From positions 13,400,001-13,464,000 of the forward strand of contig JAWUZG010000056.1 in assembly GCA_036785705.1 (NCBI GenBank): a stretch of DNA of 64,000 nucleotides, read 5' to 3'. Of the stretch, positions 1 to 13,100 are shown piece by piece. The DNA comes from Acanthornis magna (Eukaryota > Chordata > Aves > Passeriformes > Acanthizidae). Within the stretch, counting starts at the first letter, position 1. Every line of letters begins with the position of its first letter. The translations under genes and the position numbers were made by a program. Below the pieces are notes generated by a model. It was not told the origin of the DNA. It did no database searches and was given only the letters and a program-made list of their open reading frames with translations.

Positions 1-3000
1 ACATTTTTCAGCTCTTTTGGTGTTTTGATTGCTTTCATTTTTAGTTTTCTCACATTTGTGAATGGTTTATTAGGACGTATTTCCATTTCTAAATGTTACT
101 CTATCACCCTCAGTACCAGAGAGCAGAATTTCATTTTGGGGTCCCCCTTTTAACCACATCAAACACTTTCTAGCCTTCCTCTTCTTCACTATCACTTCGT
201 CATATTTTTCTGTATGAAAGCAACTGAGCACCTACGAGCTGGCAAATCTCCTCTGTCACTCCAGCACTGCTCATGTCCAAGTTCCACACTGGGTCATCTC
301 CTCAGCGTGGGTACCACACCACTCCCAGCTCAAGCTCCGGATTGGAGAGGCCACCAGCAGCAGGGCATGGACTCCATGTCTCATTTCTGCCCCCCAGATG
401 GTTGCACATCACCCATGTATGCAAAGAAATTACTGAGAAAGGCCTGAATGATAACCAAAAAAAATAATCATCCACCTAAGAGGATGGAGTTCTCTCCCAA
501 TATTAGTGACATCAGGACATTCAGCAATAAGCTTTTCCAGCTGGAATAACTCCTGTCTGATGAACTCCTGTTCATCAAATCTAAGTCAAGGCACGAGCAA
601 AGCCATCTCAGGCTGCTTCCCTTCACAGCCCAGCTGAAGGCAGACGATTTGGCTGCTTCACAGCATCTCCAAGCCAATCAACAGTGCCCCTACAAGAACC
701 AGATCAGCACTCGCTGGCCCTCCCTGCTCTGATGACTTTGTGCATGAAGAAATGGCATGGATGGAAATATCTCCTGCTTGGTTAGTGAAGGAATATTCAG
801 CCATCTCTAACCCCCGAAAGAAAGCACAGGCAGGAGGAGGACACACAGCAGGGATGGCTGGGGAGATGCCATCCTAAAGGAGATTCCGAACTCCCTGAAG
901 GCTGCATGGTGCAGGCACTGAATTTACTGCTGACATGCTCAAAACAGAAGTGAGCTGTATCTCTTGTGTTGTATCCATGAGAAAAGCACAGATTTGGAGC
1001 ATGGATTAGGAAAAATACTGTCCTTGAATGGCAAAAAGCAGCCAGGAGCATTGTCCCATCTCAAAGTGCCCAGCCAGAGCAAATCAGCAGCGCTGCCGGA
1101 GGAGCGCTGCCAGCAATAAAAGTTAAGTCCCCCTGTGCTGAGATGGTGGCAGGCCATCTGACACTAATCCTGTGCCTCCAGCAAACAAAACCTCCCAGGC
1201 ATTGCGAAATAGCCTCAGCTATTTGCTGGCTTGGTTGCCTGGAGAAGCTGCTGCGGCGAGGGCCGATGGAGCACTCGGTGTTCTCGCACGACCCGGGCAG
1301 CAAAGGTTAAAGCACATTATAGCAGCATAATGAGGTTTCTAACCAGTGCTCTGGAAAGCCTGACACGCTGCTTTCTAGAAAATGTTGCAATTCAGGCTTC
1401 AGCAGGAACCGCAGAGCAAGGAAAATATTATGCTTGGACCATCAGTCTTGTAGTGTCTTGCTGCAGCGCTTCCAGATGAACTTGCCTAACTCGGCTTGTG
1501 TCTGGAAATGACTTTGGATTGGAGATTGCTAGGAAGAGGAGAAGAGGCATGCTCTATTCCTGGACTGCATATTAGTGTTCCATATGGGTGCAGAGCCAAA
1601 GCATATGGACCTCCATCTGTTAGGCAGGCCTGGCCTGGCCCCATGGATGGTTTATAATGCGCGTAGATTCATCCAGATTTGGGATTCCTCCAAAGCAAGA
1701 CGAGAGCCAATGACTCAAATATTGTGCAAAGCCATTGAAACTAATGGCACTAAACAACAATCATTTGTCTCCTGTTTGATTTTACTTGCTGTAAAATAAT
1801 GAATTAGTTACGGGGGTGGGTGAGTATTGTGCTGTGGATGGAAGCTTTGAAGGAAACATGGTTAAAAGAAAACAAAACAAGAATCATCCTAGCGATTCTG
1901 TATCAGCTTCCTCCAATGTATTATTCCCCAGAAAGTAAGCTGTGTCCTTCAGCTTCAATAACATGGCATTTATGCTCCATCTGTGATCAGATTTAAAGAT
2001 GTTTGCAGGCATAATTCAGGCAACTTTCAATGACAAATTCAAGGAAGCTGGAGAGAGAACTCTTGAAGTTCTTCCATGACTAAAACACCTCTAGGGAAAA
2101 TGAACTTTGCTCCTACAAGCTCTTTATTAACCACAAGCCCCAGACTTGGATGTTTTGTTTTCGTTTAAAACACATAATTAGCCCCAAAAGACTGCAAGCC
2201 CTGGGATGCTGTGCTGTTTCTTGCATCAAGCAGCCGGCGTGTGGTGGGACTTGTCCTGACCTCGCTGAAATCAAAAGGCACTTGCAGGCCAGCAGCACCA
2301 CGATTTCATCCACTTCCCCAGGTCACATTTCTGCTTTGAAAGATGGGCCTCAGAGGCTGAATTTCGGGCGCCACGCTGGAAATATTTCTGCTGAATTTTC
2401 CCGCAGAATTGTGTGGGACACATGATTAAAGCCATGGGATGACCGCCAAGGAGATGGGCTATTGTGGCAGCCCCTGGGAGAGCTCATAGCAGAAAAAAAA
2501 CCCTCTCTCCACTAAATTAATTAATTGCCATGCATGTTAGCTCTGGGGTTTGGGGAAATTACCGTGGCCTGATTTCCTTCAGCACTTTTATTCCTGGCTG
2601 GAGACCAGGGGAGTTGTTGAGGTTGCTGACTTAAGACACCATAACAAATGGCTAGAAATGACCGGGCAGGCGCTGTGATTTGTAACCTGTGCGTCTCACC
2701 TGCCTCGAGCAGGGGTTTCACGGCGCCTTTTCTCGGGATTTTATGGAAGGGGCAGATTTACAAGCATGCCAGCCTCCTCCTGGGCTTCCCAGGAGTGAGC
2801 GGGAGGGCACAAATTTCTTGGCTGAAAACCATCTGAGAAGCCAGGCAGCTCTGAACATTCTGTGGTTTATTTTTGGAAGAAGTAATTTTGGTAATTGCAT
2901 GTGTTAAGTGAGAGGCAATTAGGGATGGAGGGAAGGTGTTGCATGTGTGTTGGAATAGGAGCCAGCTCCAAGCCAAAGGGTCTGCTAAAAATGTGGACCC

Positions 3001-6000
3001 CCGAGTGTGCCACAGGCCAAAAGGGGCAGGGGGGTGCTGGAGGGGTGTGTGGGTATTTATGGGTGTTTAATGTGAAACAGGGCATGGAAACACTCACATC
3101 TGTGATGTGTCTTTTATGGTCTTCCCGAGGTTTTAATTAAAAACGCCATAAAAGCACGGCGAGAGGAAAGCAGGACGTTTTAACAATCATCTGTTATAAA
3201 TTGTTTTGTAGGGGGGGAAAGAAAATCAAAGAACAATCGTTCGTGTAAAGGAGTTCGGGACGCTGAGTTCACACGGAGAAATAAAGCCTTTGGGAAAGGT
3301 TTTCCTGTCAGGAAGCACGTGCTGCAAAGACAATAAAATTCAGGGGGGCTCCCAAACTGCTGGGGGGGTCTGCCAAGTGTCTGTCAGGTACATCTGTCTG
3401 CCAGAAACATGGTACATGCCAGAGGATCAGGAGCGGGATCACATGCCAGGAGGTGGGATGAGGAGGATGCTGGATGTGGGCTGGGATGATTTTTGGATGG
3501 CTCAGAGGGGTTTCAGCTGTGGTTTCTGACATGGCAGAGCACGATGCATTTTGTGCTCGGTGACAGGCACGCTAAAATCATTTTGTGCAGCACCTGTTGC
3601 CTCTGACAGAGGTGACAGCAGGGAAACACTGGAACAGGATGGAAGGGACTTAATGAGGCCCAGAGAGGTGGCTGCAGGCCATGCAGGCTTCATCTTTGGC
3701 TGGATTTTATGGATTATGAGGGTTTGGGGTTGTTCATGGCCTTGGAAAGGATCAGGGGTTTGCTGCCTGCTTCTGGGGTGCCCAATCCATCTGGAGATGA
3801 ACACAGTGGACATGTCTCTGTTCACATTTTCAGTGGAGAGGGGAGCCCTGGGCCAACCACCACAACCCTCCTGGACTCTTTCTCCATCTCTCCCATGACT
3901 TTGATGCCTTTAGACTGTTTTCTCCATGTGTGTTAGTTTTTTGCAAGAAGAGAGCTGCCTATGCTCCCAGATGGTCTTCAGTGCTCCCACAGAAGCATTC
4001 TGGATGGGTTTTCTCTCTGCCTTCCAGAATTCAATGAAAGCCCACAGCAGCAGTGGCTCTCAGCAGCCCCTGAGGACCACAGTTCCCTGAGCCTATAGTT
4101 TAAATGGAGATTAGCTTCTAAAATTTAACGAGGATCTCTATGAAAACAGCATCCCAAGGATAAAACAACAACCAAAAAAAAGAAGCCCATTGAATACCCA
4201 TCCAATTAAGGCTTCCAACTGATCCTCATTAAACATCCGTTCCTGACATTTGACAGCGCGGTTTAGATTAGAGCGGTGAAAAATCCCCTTGAAAAGGCAG
4301 ATTGGCATTTTGCAGAGGAGTGTTTTCATAGTAATACTAATGCCTTCAAACCCCCAGTTGGTAACTTAACACGGGGGGGAAAAAAAAAAAACCAACCCAA
4401 AACAGCCCATTTGGCTTGGTAAAAGGGTAAGGAACAGCCAGGCTGGCTGGCAGGGAAACTCCTGGTGACCAAACCCCTGGCTGCAGTGAATGCAGGCAGC
4501 CCCTGGCCTTGGCTCTCCAAGTGTAGGGTCCTCAAAAGGCAGCATTTAATAAGATACAGAAGCTGGGTTTTTTTGGCTGAGCTGAATATGAAATCGCCAT
4601 GGCAACCTTTTTTCCAAGGTGATCTGAATCAGGTAGCAACAGCAGGGATGAGTTAAAGGTCATCCCTGCAGAGGAAGATGGGCACTGATAAAGCACTTTA
4701 ACAAGTCCCAGGGGAGGTGGCATTTAAAAGCCACTCAAAGGGCTCAGCCAGATCGACGGAGGGAGAGAAATCCAAGAGCAGCAGTGATTTGGAAAGCTGA
4801 GAAGGCTGCGGCATCAGCAGTGCCCATAGGTCACTCCCATGAGGGCACTGGACCCATAAAATGTGTGTCCAGCCTCAGGTCTCCAGGACCTGGAGAAGAG
4901 TTTGTTCAGCTGGGTAGGACCTGGAGAAAAAAACCTTTGCAAGCAAAATCTCCCATTTCTGAGTGAAAGCAATAACAGCGTGTAAGGGATGAGACCTCAC
5001 CCTCCAGCAGAAAAATAATAATTTCAAAAATCATCTAAGACTAATTGCAAACTGATTTTCACCAGGACTTAGCTTTCAAAATGCCTGAGGTTCTTTGAGA
5101 AACATCCCCTCCCACCTCAGAGGAAGGGCTCAATGTGATTTGTGACAATGAGCCAATGCTATTATCCTCCCTCCGCAGAGAAGGAAAACAGAGGCATGGA
5201 GGGGGTGTTGCCATCTACACAGCTAAATCCAGGCATTTAAAAACAGAGCTGAGTGTTCAGGGATGGGGGTGCCCTGTAGTTTGGTACTCAGCATTTGGGG
5301 CATTGCAGGGTTGGGGTGGCTTGGTCTGAGTGACCCAAAACAGATTGGGGAGCAAGGCAATGGCAGGGAATTCTTTTTGAGTAATACCTGTGGGAATCTT
5401 CCTCTATGCCATCTACTTTTAATTTTGCCATGTTTTTTCTGGTTCTCAGGGTCCCTTTTCAAGTTTGTCCCCTGTAAACATGAGGCCTAGAAACACACAG
5501 CTTTTGCTGTATTAATGAAAGCTGAGCATCCCAAATAATCTCAGGTTCAAGAGCTGTGACTTCAAAAAGCCCACAAATCACATGCCCTGTGACAAAAAAG
5601 CAGTGCAAGCTCACAGCACGCCTTTCACCCATTCCTGCAAAGCTCAGCTTTTCCCTGGAGCTCACATCCCACTGTCACCCATTGCTTACTTTCACCTCCT
5701 TCACTGTTAGGAGCCAGGTAGGAAAATCTCCTTGTGCTAAGCCTGATGGCTGGGAGAGAAACCTGAGGTTCAGGAGATCTACAGAGCTTGTTCTTGCTGC
5801 TGTGCTGGTGGGAGCAGAGATCCTGAGAGCCAGAGCAGTTTTAAGCAAGACCCAAATGGAAAGTTCTGCCCCACCCTGCCCTGTGGTCCCTAAGTTGGAT
5901 GCTCACAAATGCTGCTGCACACATTACACCATGGGATCTGTCCAAACCAACATGGATTTCCTTGCAGGAAAAATGTCTCCCTGGCTTTGTTTTGGAGGGA

Positions 6001-9000
6001 GGAGACGAGGAAAAGGTGGATCAGAAATGAAGCCCAAAGAAAGGGCACTGAGGGACCGTGGTCTGCAGAACACGTGGAGGTTCCAGCCTCTCCAGAGCCC
6101 AGGATTTGCTGGCTCCTGTGAAATTCCTGCTTCTCTGACCAAAGCCGCGTGCTCCCTGCTGGCCCCAGCCCTGCCGGCTGCCAGCCCATCTGAGCACAGC
6201 GTTACACAAGTGCTTTGTGCCCTTCCTCTGCGCAGAAATTGGGACAAAACAAACCATTCTGCTCTGCTTGCAACGAGGGTCAGCCTGCACCTTGCTCAGC
6301 CTTTGGAGTTGCCATCGACTTGTCATCAGAGCAGCTCTAATTTGAACTAATGACTGGGAAACTCATTGCTGATTACAGGGCACTGCCAGGCTCTGGCTGC
6401 CAGCACACAGAAGTCCAACTGCCCCCGCAAAGCCTGGTAGGATAAGATTTCACAGCATTGCCAAAATGGACTTCAGCCGTTTATTTTGACAGCTGTAGTT
6501 TCAATTATTTATGATTAGGTTTCACAGTGTGCTGGTAAAAGAACCATGAGGCATTTCATAAAGAAATAAAAAAAAAGAAAGAATGAGCCTTGTAGACCTT
6601 ATCTCAGGGCTGTGATAAACCAGGGGGGAGAAATGGGGAAAGGCTGTGCCAAAGGACTGAGAATCTTCTACAGACCACAAGGAAAAGCTATTTCCCTTTG
6701 GACACCTCAATAGTTATAAAGCTGAGAGAGTGAGTAGTTCAAAACTTTGAGACAGGGCACAAATTTGCTCTTTTTTACGGCACAGACTTGTTGCAGGAGG
6801 CAGGCGACCTGTGAGCAGGAAAATCCATGTGCTCCATCCCTCTGCCTCTTTAATCCCATCCCACCCACCCAGGCAGGAGAGAATTTCCACTGCAGTGCCT
6901 CAGCAGTTGCCTTTTTGGGGAATGGAGACAAAAGCAACACATTTCACAGAAAAGAAAGTGACACAAATGCACATAAAGGAGGGGGAATTTGGAATTACTA
7001 AAAAGGTTCCAGCCTGTCCAACATCCACCCACATGTTGGAGAAAAGCCCCACTGGCATCACAGTTTGCATCCAACATACCCTGGTGCTCCTCTCCTTCTC
7101 TGTGGGGCTGTGGGGTCCATGAGACAGCTCACAGATTGGATAAACAAGCGTGGAATTTGCAGGTTGGGTCACCTTGTTTTTTCTCAGTCAAGAACATCTG
7201 CAAAAATCATGTCACTCCCGTGGAAAACTTCAGGCACGCAGAATTGAAAATCTCATCAGCAGTGTGTTTAATGGGAATTATTTCCCCGGTGGTGCCAGGC
7301 AGCCCTTCAAATGTTTGAACTTGAGGACATAATTTAGTATATCTGCTGCAGCTCTTGATTTTCCAAAGGAAGAGGGAAACAGTAGCCCACCTTGTTAAAG
7401 CTCTTGGAGACAGATTGTTGGAGAACTTTAAATAAAAGCTCCCTGTCACTGTTATACAAGGGAGTATTTGAGGTCTTGCCATGCTCTTGCGAGGCTGAAT
7501 TTGCACCATAGCTGGTGCTTGATGAATGTGAGCCTGTGGCAAAGGCTGTCCCAGAGAAACTGCAATCACCACTTGGGTGTTAGTCTGACGGGACCCATCA
7601 CTCAGAGGTGATTTTAGAGGGGAACATGAAATGAGCTGAGACTTAACACCCGCACATCGAGAGGAGATAGATGTAAAAAATAAATGGGTTTCTCAGGCAG
7701 GGGGTCAGGCTAATCACCTGCAGGTTCTGTTTGCTTGGGTGCGTTTCCAACACAGCAGCCCGACTCCATTTTTGCCCGTGGTAAAAATAAAAGCGATTTA
7801 GGATGTCTGAAACTTTGAGACAGGATGCAGGGGGAATCCTTGCTTTGGAAAGTGCCTTCTGCCGTGATTTTCCTCACATGAAGATCAGGCTGTGCTGTCC
7901 CCACACTGAAGGACAGCAGCCACTCCAAGGCCACCAAATTCACTGCCTGGCTAAGTGTGTGTGCTCATCTCTGCTGTGCCCACCTTCCATGGCCATTCCC
8001 ATCACTCTGAAGTCCCACCAGGTCGTTTCCATGGTCATATCCAATTGATACAAATGACTGCAGAATATGCAGGGCAGAAGAGACTCAGCTCGGCTCTCGG
8101 CAGAGCGTTTTGCAAAGAGGATTAGCAGCTGTGGGGGATGATTATTATCATTAATGATGTCAGAAGGGAGGCAAGCAGAGAATTCAGTATTTAGTATTTT
8201 GACAAGAGCCACAGGGTTGGGATTTGCAGTCAAATTCTACAAAATGTTCTGCACCAAAGGCTTAAAAAACAAGTTAAATGTTTATTATACTAATAATTCC
8301 TCAGTTAACGTCAAGGCAGGTGAACAGGGGATGTAACACTTGATCCCCTGCTAAGGCTTTGGCAATTGCAAATGCTGAAAAGCCTGCTAAGACTACACAG
8401 GTTTCACAGAGGTAGCAGCACATGCTGCTGGGGACTCAAAAAGGGCTGCTAATTGCCCAAACCTGCCAGAAAAGTGTTTGTGCCCTGGCTCCTGACCTCC
8501 ACACAGCCTGAAATCCAGCGTGCTCCGGCTCTCCAGCATCAAACACACCCCAGGAGGATGCATTTGGAGCAGGCAGGATAGCTCTGGCTCTCATGTGATG
8601 CCCTTACAACCTGAGCACACCTCTTCAGAAGACTCTGATCCTCCTCTGAACCTCACATGCCTTCAAAGAGTGCTTTTTTCTGCGGCTCCAGCTCCTGAGC
8701 CTGAGTCCATGCTCATTTTTCACTTCCAAACCCCAAACTAGAAGGCCTTGCAGGGTGTGCAGAGGAGTGTGCAAATAGCTGTCCACTGAGATGCTCAAAT
8801 TAATTAGGAGACAGCATTATATAAAACACAATAAAGCATTAATGAATAAACAAACAAGCCTAATTTGGGATCTTTTCAAACCCTTTCAAGCTGGTGTTTT
8901 GACTTTTGGATGCTTGAGAGCCTGAGGAGTGGCAGAAGCAGCAGCAGGGCAGACCACGGACCTGGAAGAAATAGGTGGGAAGGAAAATTCAGAGAGAGGA

Positions 9001-9735
9001 GCAGCACTCGGCATTTCATGCTCCCTGGGGAGAGACCTGGTTCACTTCTTTGCTGTGATAAAGACACTCAGCTTGGCCAAGGGCAAGACTTTTAACTTTT
9101 CCCATAGCAGTGAGCCTTGGTTGTTGCTGAAGGGATGAGATGGACAGCTCCCAAAAACACCTTTGGTTCCTCACCCCACGGCTGCTCCAGGGTGCTCACA
9201 GCCCTTTCAGCACAAACTGTAATTCTTACAAACCAGCCCAGTGCACCTCAGCTTCCCCTAAAACTCCATCTCCCTCCCATTCTGGACCTTGCAGAATGGT
9301 TTCCCCCATGGCAGGGACAGGACGTCATGGGCCTCGACGACTGTGACCTTCTTTATTCTGCAGTTCCAAACCTGGGAAATGTTGGTCGCTGTTCTTCAGC
9401 ACGACCTACACTCCCAGCTCCAAACAAGCCCTTTTTGCCAATGTTGGTGCTTTCCAGCCCCAGGTTGGACCTGGAATACACACACGGGTGCCCTGGGTGT
9501 CCAAGGAGGGAAGGCACAGCTGTGCCCAGGCAGATGCTGCCCACACCATGCGTGTCCTGCACACTTGGCTGCTGTGCCTATGCCCTGCAGGAGAAGGATG
9601 GACAGCAAAAAAGGAATTTTAGCATTCCTGCTGTCCTTCCTGTGTGTTGGATGGGGCTGGCAGGAGCAGAGGACACAGCCACACATGGCACCCCTGGCAG
9701 AGCTGTGGGCAGGCAGCAGCTCTAGCAATGATTGT
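1..9735. other. Intergenic sequence, no gene recognised
   Basis: All frames hold only short open stretches, the longest 264 codons at 5556-6350 (+), which has no recognisable domain. A modestly CpG-bearing patch lies at about 1080-1310. A near-consensus RFX X-box lies at 4593-4607. No CR1 copy was seen here. Confidence 0.6.
5160..5255 (-). repeat. Possible ancient MIR-like SINE relic
   Basis: The order of weak matches on the plus strand (ATTATCCTCC, GAAAACAGAGGCATGGAG, TTGCCATCTACACAGCTAA, AACAGAGCTGAG) follows the inverted MIR core. It is highly diverged. Confidence 0.3.
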
Positions 9736-10175
9736 GGAATCACAGAATCACAGAATGGTTTGGGATGGGAAGGACCTTAAAGATCATTTCATTCCAACCC
9801 CCCTGCCCCCATCATGGGCAGGGACACCTCCCACTACACCAGGTTGCTCAGAGCCCTATCCAGCCTGACCTTGAACACTTCCAGGGATGGGAAAACCCTG
9901 TGCCACAGCCTCAGCACCCTCATAATACAGAATTTGTTCCTAATACCTAATTTATATCACCCCTCTTTAAGTTTAAAACCACTCACCTTCATCTTATCAC
10001 TATCCGCTTCTGTAAAAAGTTGTTCTCCCTCTTTTTTAGAAGCCCCTGTTAGGGGAAGTCCCTGTCAGGGACAATGAGGTCTCCACGGAGCCTTCTTCTC
10101 TCCAGGCTGAACAACCCCAGCTCTCTCAGCCTGTTTTGGTGGGAGATTTGCTCCAGCCCTTGGATCACTCTGTGC
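9736..10175 (-). mobile_element. CR1 LINE fragment, 3' end, minus orientation
   Basis: The plus strand begins GGAATCACAGAATCACAG, the inverted CR1 terminal repeat. It then continues through the usual inverted CR1 order (ACCAGGTTGCTCAGAGC, CCAGGGATGGG) to a piece whose minus translation is RLRELGLFSLERRRLRGDLI, the ORF2 C-terminus. The copy is 5'-truncated at about 440 bp. Confidence 0.93.
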
Positions 10176-13100
10176 CCCCAAAAATATCCTGCCTTGGTTG
10201 CCACTGGCAGCACTTCTGCTGTTGTCTTCACTGGAGGCAAGTTTTTCACTCCAGGTTTCTTCTTTCTTCACATAGGTGAGGAAAAAAAACCTGTCAGGTG
10301 CTTTTTTGTGCATAAGGGAATTCTTCGTATGCTTCATCTGGCTTTTGCAAAGGTGCCACTTTCACTGATCCTTTCAGACCTTGTCGCCACTCCATCCATC
10401 ACATCACCTCAACACCTAGGACACCTAGAAAATATGAGCCAGACTGGCTGGATTTTGTGCACAGGGAGAAAGAAAAAGCTCTCGTATGCTTGCTACGTTC
10501 CCTAAGCTTGGGAGGATATTTAAAATGGTCCTAGATTATTATTAGCGATTCATTTCACAAGCTAAAGATGAAAGAAAAGACAAAAAAATCTGAAAGAGGA
10601 GGAATGGCATGGGAAAAGGGGGGAAAAAGAAGAAGCAGCATCCTTGAATGCTCTGGAGACAAGGCATGGAAAAAACCCATCATTTCTGGTGCCTACGTGA
10701 TAGCTCACAGCAGCCACCCAGGTCACCTAGCTGGGCTTGGTGGCCTTTCAGGGACACAATAACATCTGAAAGGACAATGATGCTCACCCTGGGAATGTCT
10801 CCAAACCCTGGATAGCCTGGCATGAGGGACACAGCATGGCCTGAACAGCTGGGGGAACAGAAATAGCCCAAATTCTTTCCTGAACTGTTTATTTCAAGAC
10901 TGAGGTGCATTGGACAAATCACCATGGATGCTTCTCTTCTTTTCCAGCTTTCAGAGGCTGCCCAGGGAGAGCCATATCTGTCACTGGTTTATCCTGTTAT
11001 CAGCTGGTGGAAAATGGGTCAGGCACCCTGGCTTGATTCAGGACTTGGTGCAGCACTGACCCCAACACTGAGGTCCAGCGCAGCCTCCCAGAGCCTTCCC
11101 GGGATCCTCACACCACTCCTGCCCTTCCCCAGCTCCTCCTGTCCTGTGTGTGTTTGCATCCCATATATCACACACGAATGTAGGTCATTGCAAAGACCAC
11201 GTCTCAGCAAACTGTGAAATCTCAGCTTGGCCTCTTGCCTTATGTGCAAGAGGATTTTCTCACCTCCCATCGCCCCGGGGCTGCTGCCGCTCTGAGCTCT
11301 CCCTTCTCAGCGGGTCCCTGCTCTCCAGCAAGTGTCAGGAAATCTGCTGGCAGCAGGGATGGCAAATGGCCTGTGACAGGGTGAACATTGCAGGGACCAG
11401 GGCTGAGGTGGGACAAACTCCAGCATCTCACCTGAGTACCTTCTGTGCACCTCCCTGCCACCACCCCCATTGCTGCTGAGACCTCTCCTAGGCGTGTCTC
11501 CCTCTGTGCACTGGAGTGAAGGGAAAATCGGTTTGTTTTGTACACACGAGGCACTGAATTGTTGCAAGGAGTGGGGGAAGCTCCACATTTGTGTTGGTGG
11601 CAGCTGGAGCAGGATCCATCCTTTTGGCTTTTTACTGCTGGGTGGGCAGAGTCAAAAAACCGAAACAACACGTCCATGTGCTGAGAACAAAATTAGGGCT
11701 TGTTGCCTGGGAGCTGGCAGCACAGGAAATCCACCTTTGTGTTGCCTCAGCAGAGCCACAGCTAAACCTGCTGCATTTTTGGCAGGAGCCCTTCCTCCTT
11801 CCCGGGCTCTTGGTCACTATGTGCCACACCGAAGCCTAATGCAGGCTGAATGACACCAAGCTGTGACATTCCCTGGGTGCTTGGAGGTGCCACACCACAT
11901 TTCCAGACACCCCAGTGACGAGAGCCAGCCAGCGGAGTGTGATGGGGAGAGAGCTGGAGCCATTGAGCCAGATGATTTAATGTATTGGCCACGTTAAACA
12001 AGCGCCGCCAGGGCTGAGCTGACCTCCACAACAGCAGGAGCAGATTCCTTCCCCAGCACTTCAATCCAGGCCGTGTCCCCTGCACCTTCTACCTCCATCC
12101 CAGCAAGGCTCCCAAGCCAGCAGAATTAGTTCTGTAAATAAAGGTAGCTCCTAACAAGGGCTCTGACCTGGCAGCTCATGTTTTTTGGGAGGGTCACAGA
12201 CACGGTGTATGAAAGCTCAGTGCAGCACCAAAACCACTGACTAACCCCACACCTGCTGAACACTCGATATTTGTGAGCTGCATAAAGGTTTCCTTTGTTT
12301 GCACACATTTTTATTAGCCCTTAATAGGCTTCAATGGAGTATTTTCAGGTTCTGCACAAAAACAAAATGCCAAAGGAAGCCTAAAACTCCATGTTCCTCA
12401 GGTCCTTCCTCAGATTTCACCTTTTTAGACAGCACATCAAAATAGGAACATAATGAAGCCGCTATTACTGCTAATGCTTTTCACATTATTCGAGGTGCAG
12501 GGAACAATTATATGACATTAATGACATGTTGCTACACTCGGATCCACCACCAAACTGTGGCTCCATTCACCTTCTCCCCTCCACTTCTGTTCTTCCCCAC
12601 CTGTTCCCCCGTCAGAAGGCGAAGCACAGCCGTTTGCTCTGCTTCCTCTGAAAACCCCATCAAAGAAAACTCCAAACGCTCCCAGTTCCTTTCAGAAAAA
12701 TAAAATAGAACGAGCAGAGGAAACGCCACCTTTCCGAGGCTTTTGCCCCGGAGCAGTGGCAGCACCTTGATGCCTCCAGAGCAGGGCAAACTGCACAGCA
12801 GCTCCCCGTGATGGGAGCAGACCCACCTCGTGCCCGGCTGCCTGTTCTGCTGATGAAGAGCCTGGCAGGTCTCCTCAGTTCTCCTTCCAAGCTTTTGTGA
12901 GCCAGACTCGTTAATCACCTCTCCCTTAGCAAGAGAGACCTCGCTGCACACTCCCTGCTTGCAGCTTTGGAGCAAAAAGAGACAGATGTGGTTCCCAGGC
13001 TTTTGACCTGAGTTTGTGGGAGCCTCAGGTTCTGCTGCTCTCTGTGCAGGGTGGCGGTGCCCTGGCTGACCTGGGGAGCCCTGGTGAAGGGATGGAGCTC

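Noticed and set aside
5556..6350. 264-codon plus-strand open frame
   Set aside because: No recognisable domain, no conserved motifs, overlapping equally long-looking frames on the other strand, and no splice or promoter context. Expected by chance in 64 kb of moderately GC-rich DNA.
9117..9725. 202-codon plus-strand open frame just before a CR1
   Set aside because: No similarity to any known family recognised; other frames are open in the same stretch.
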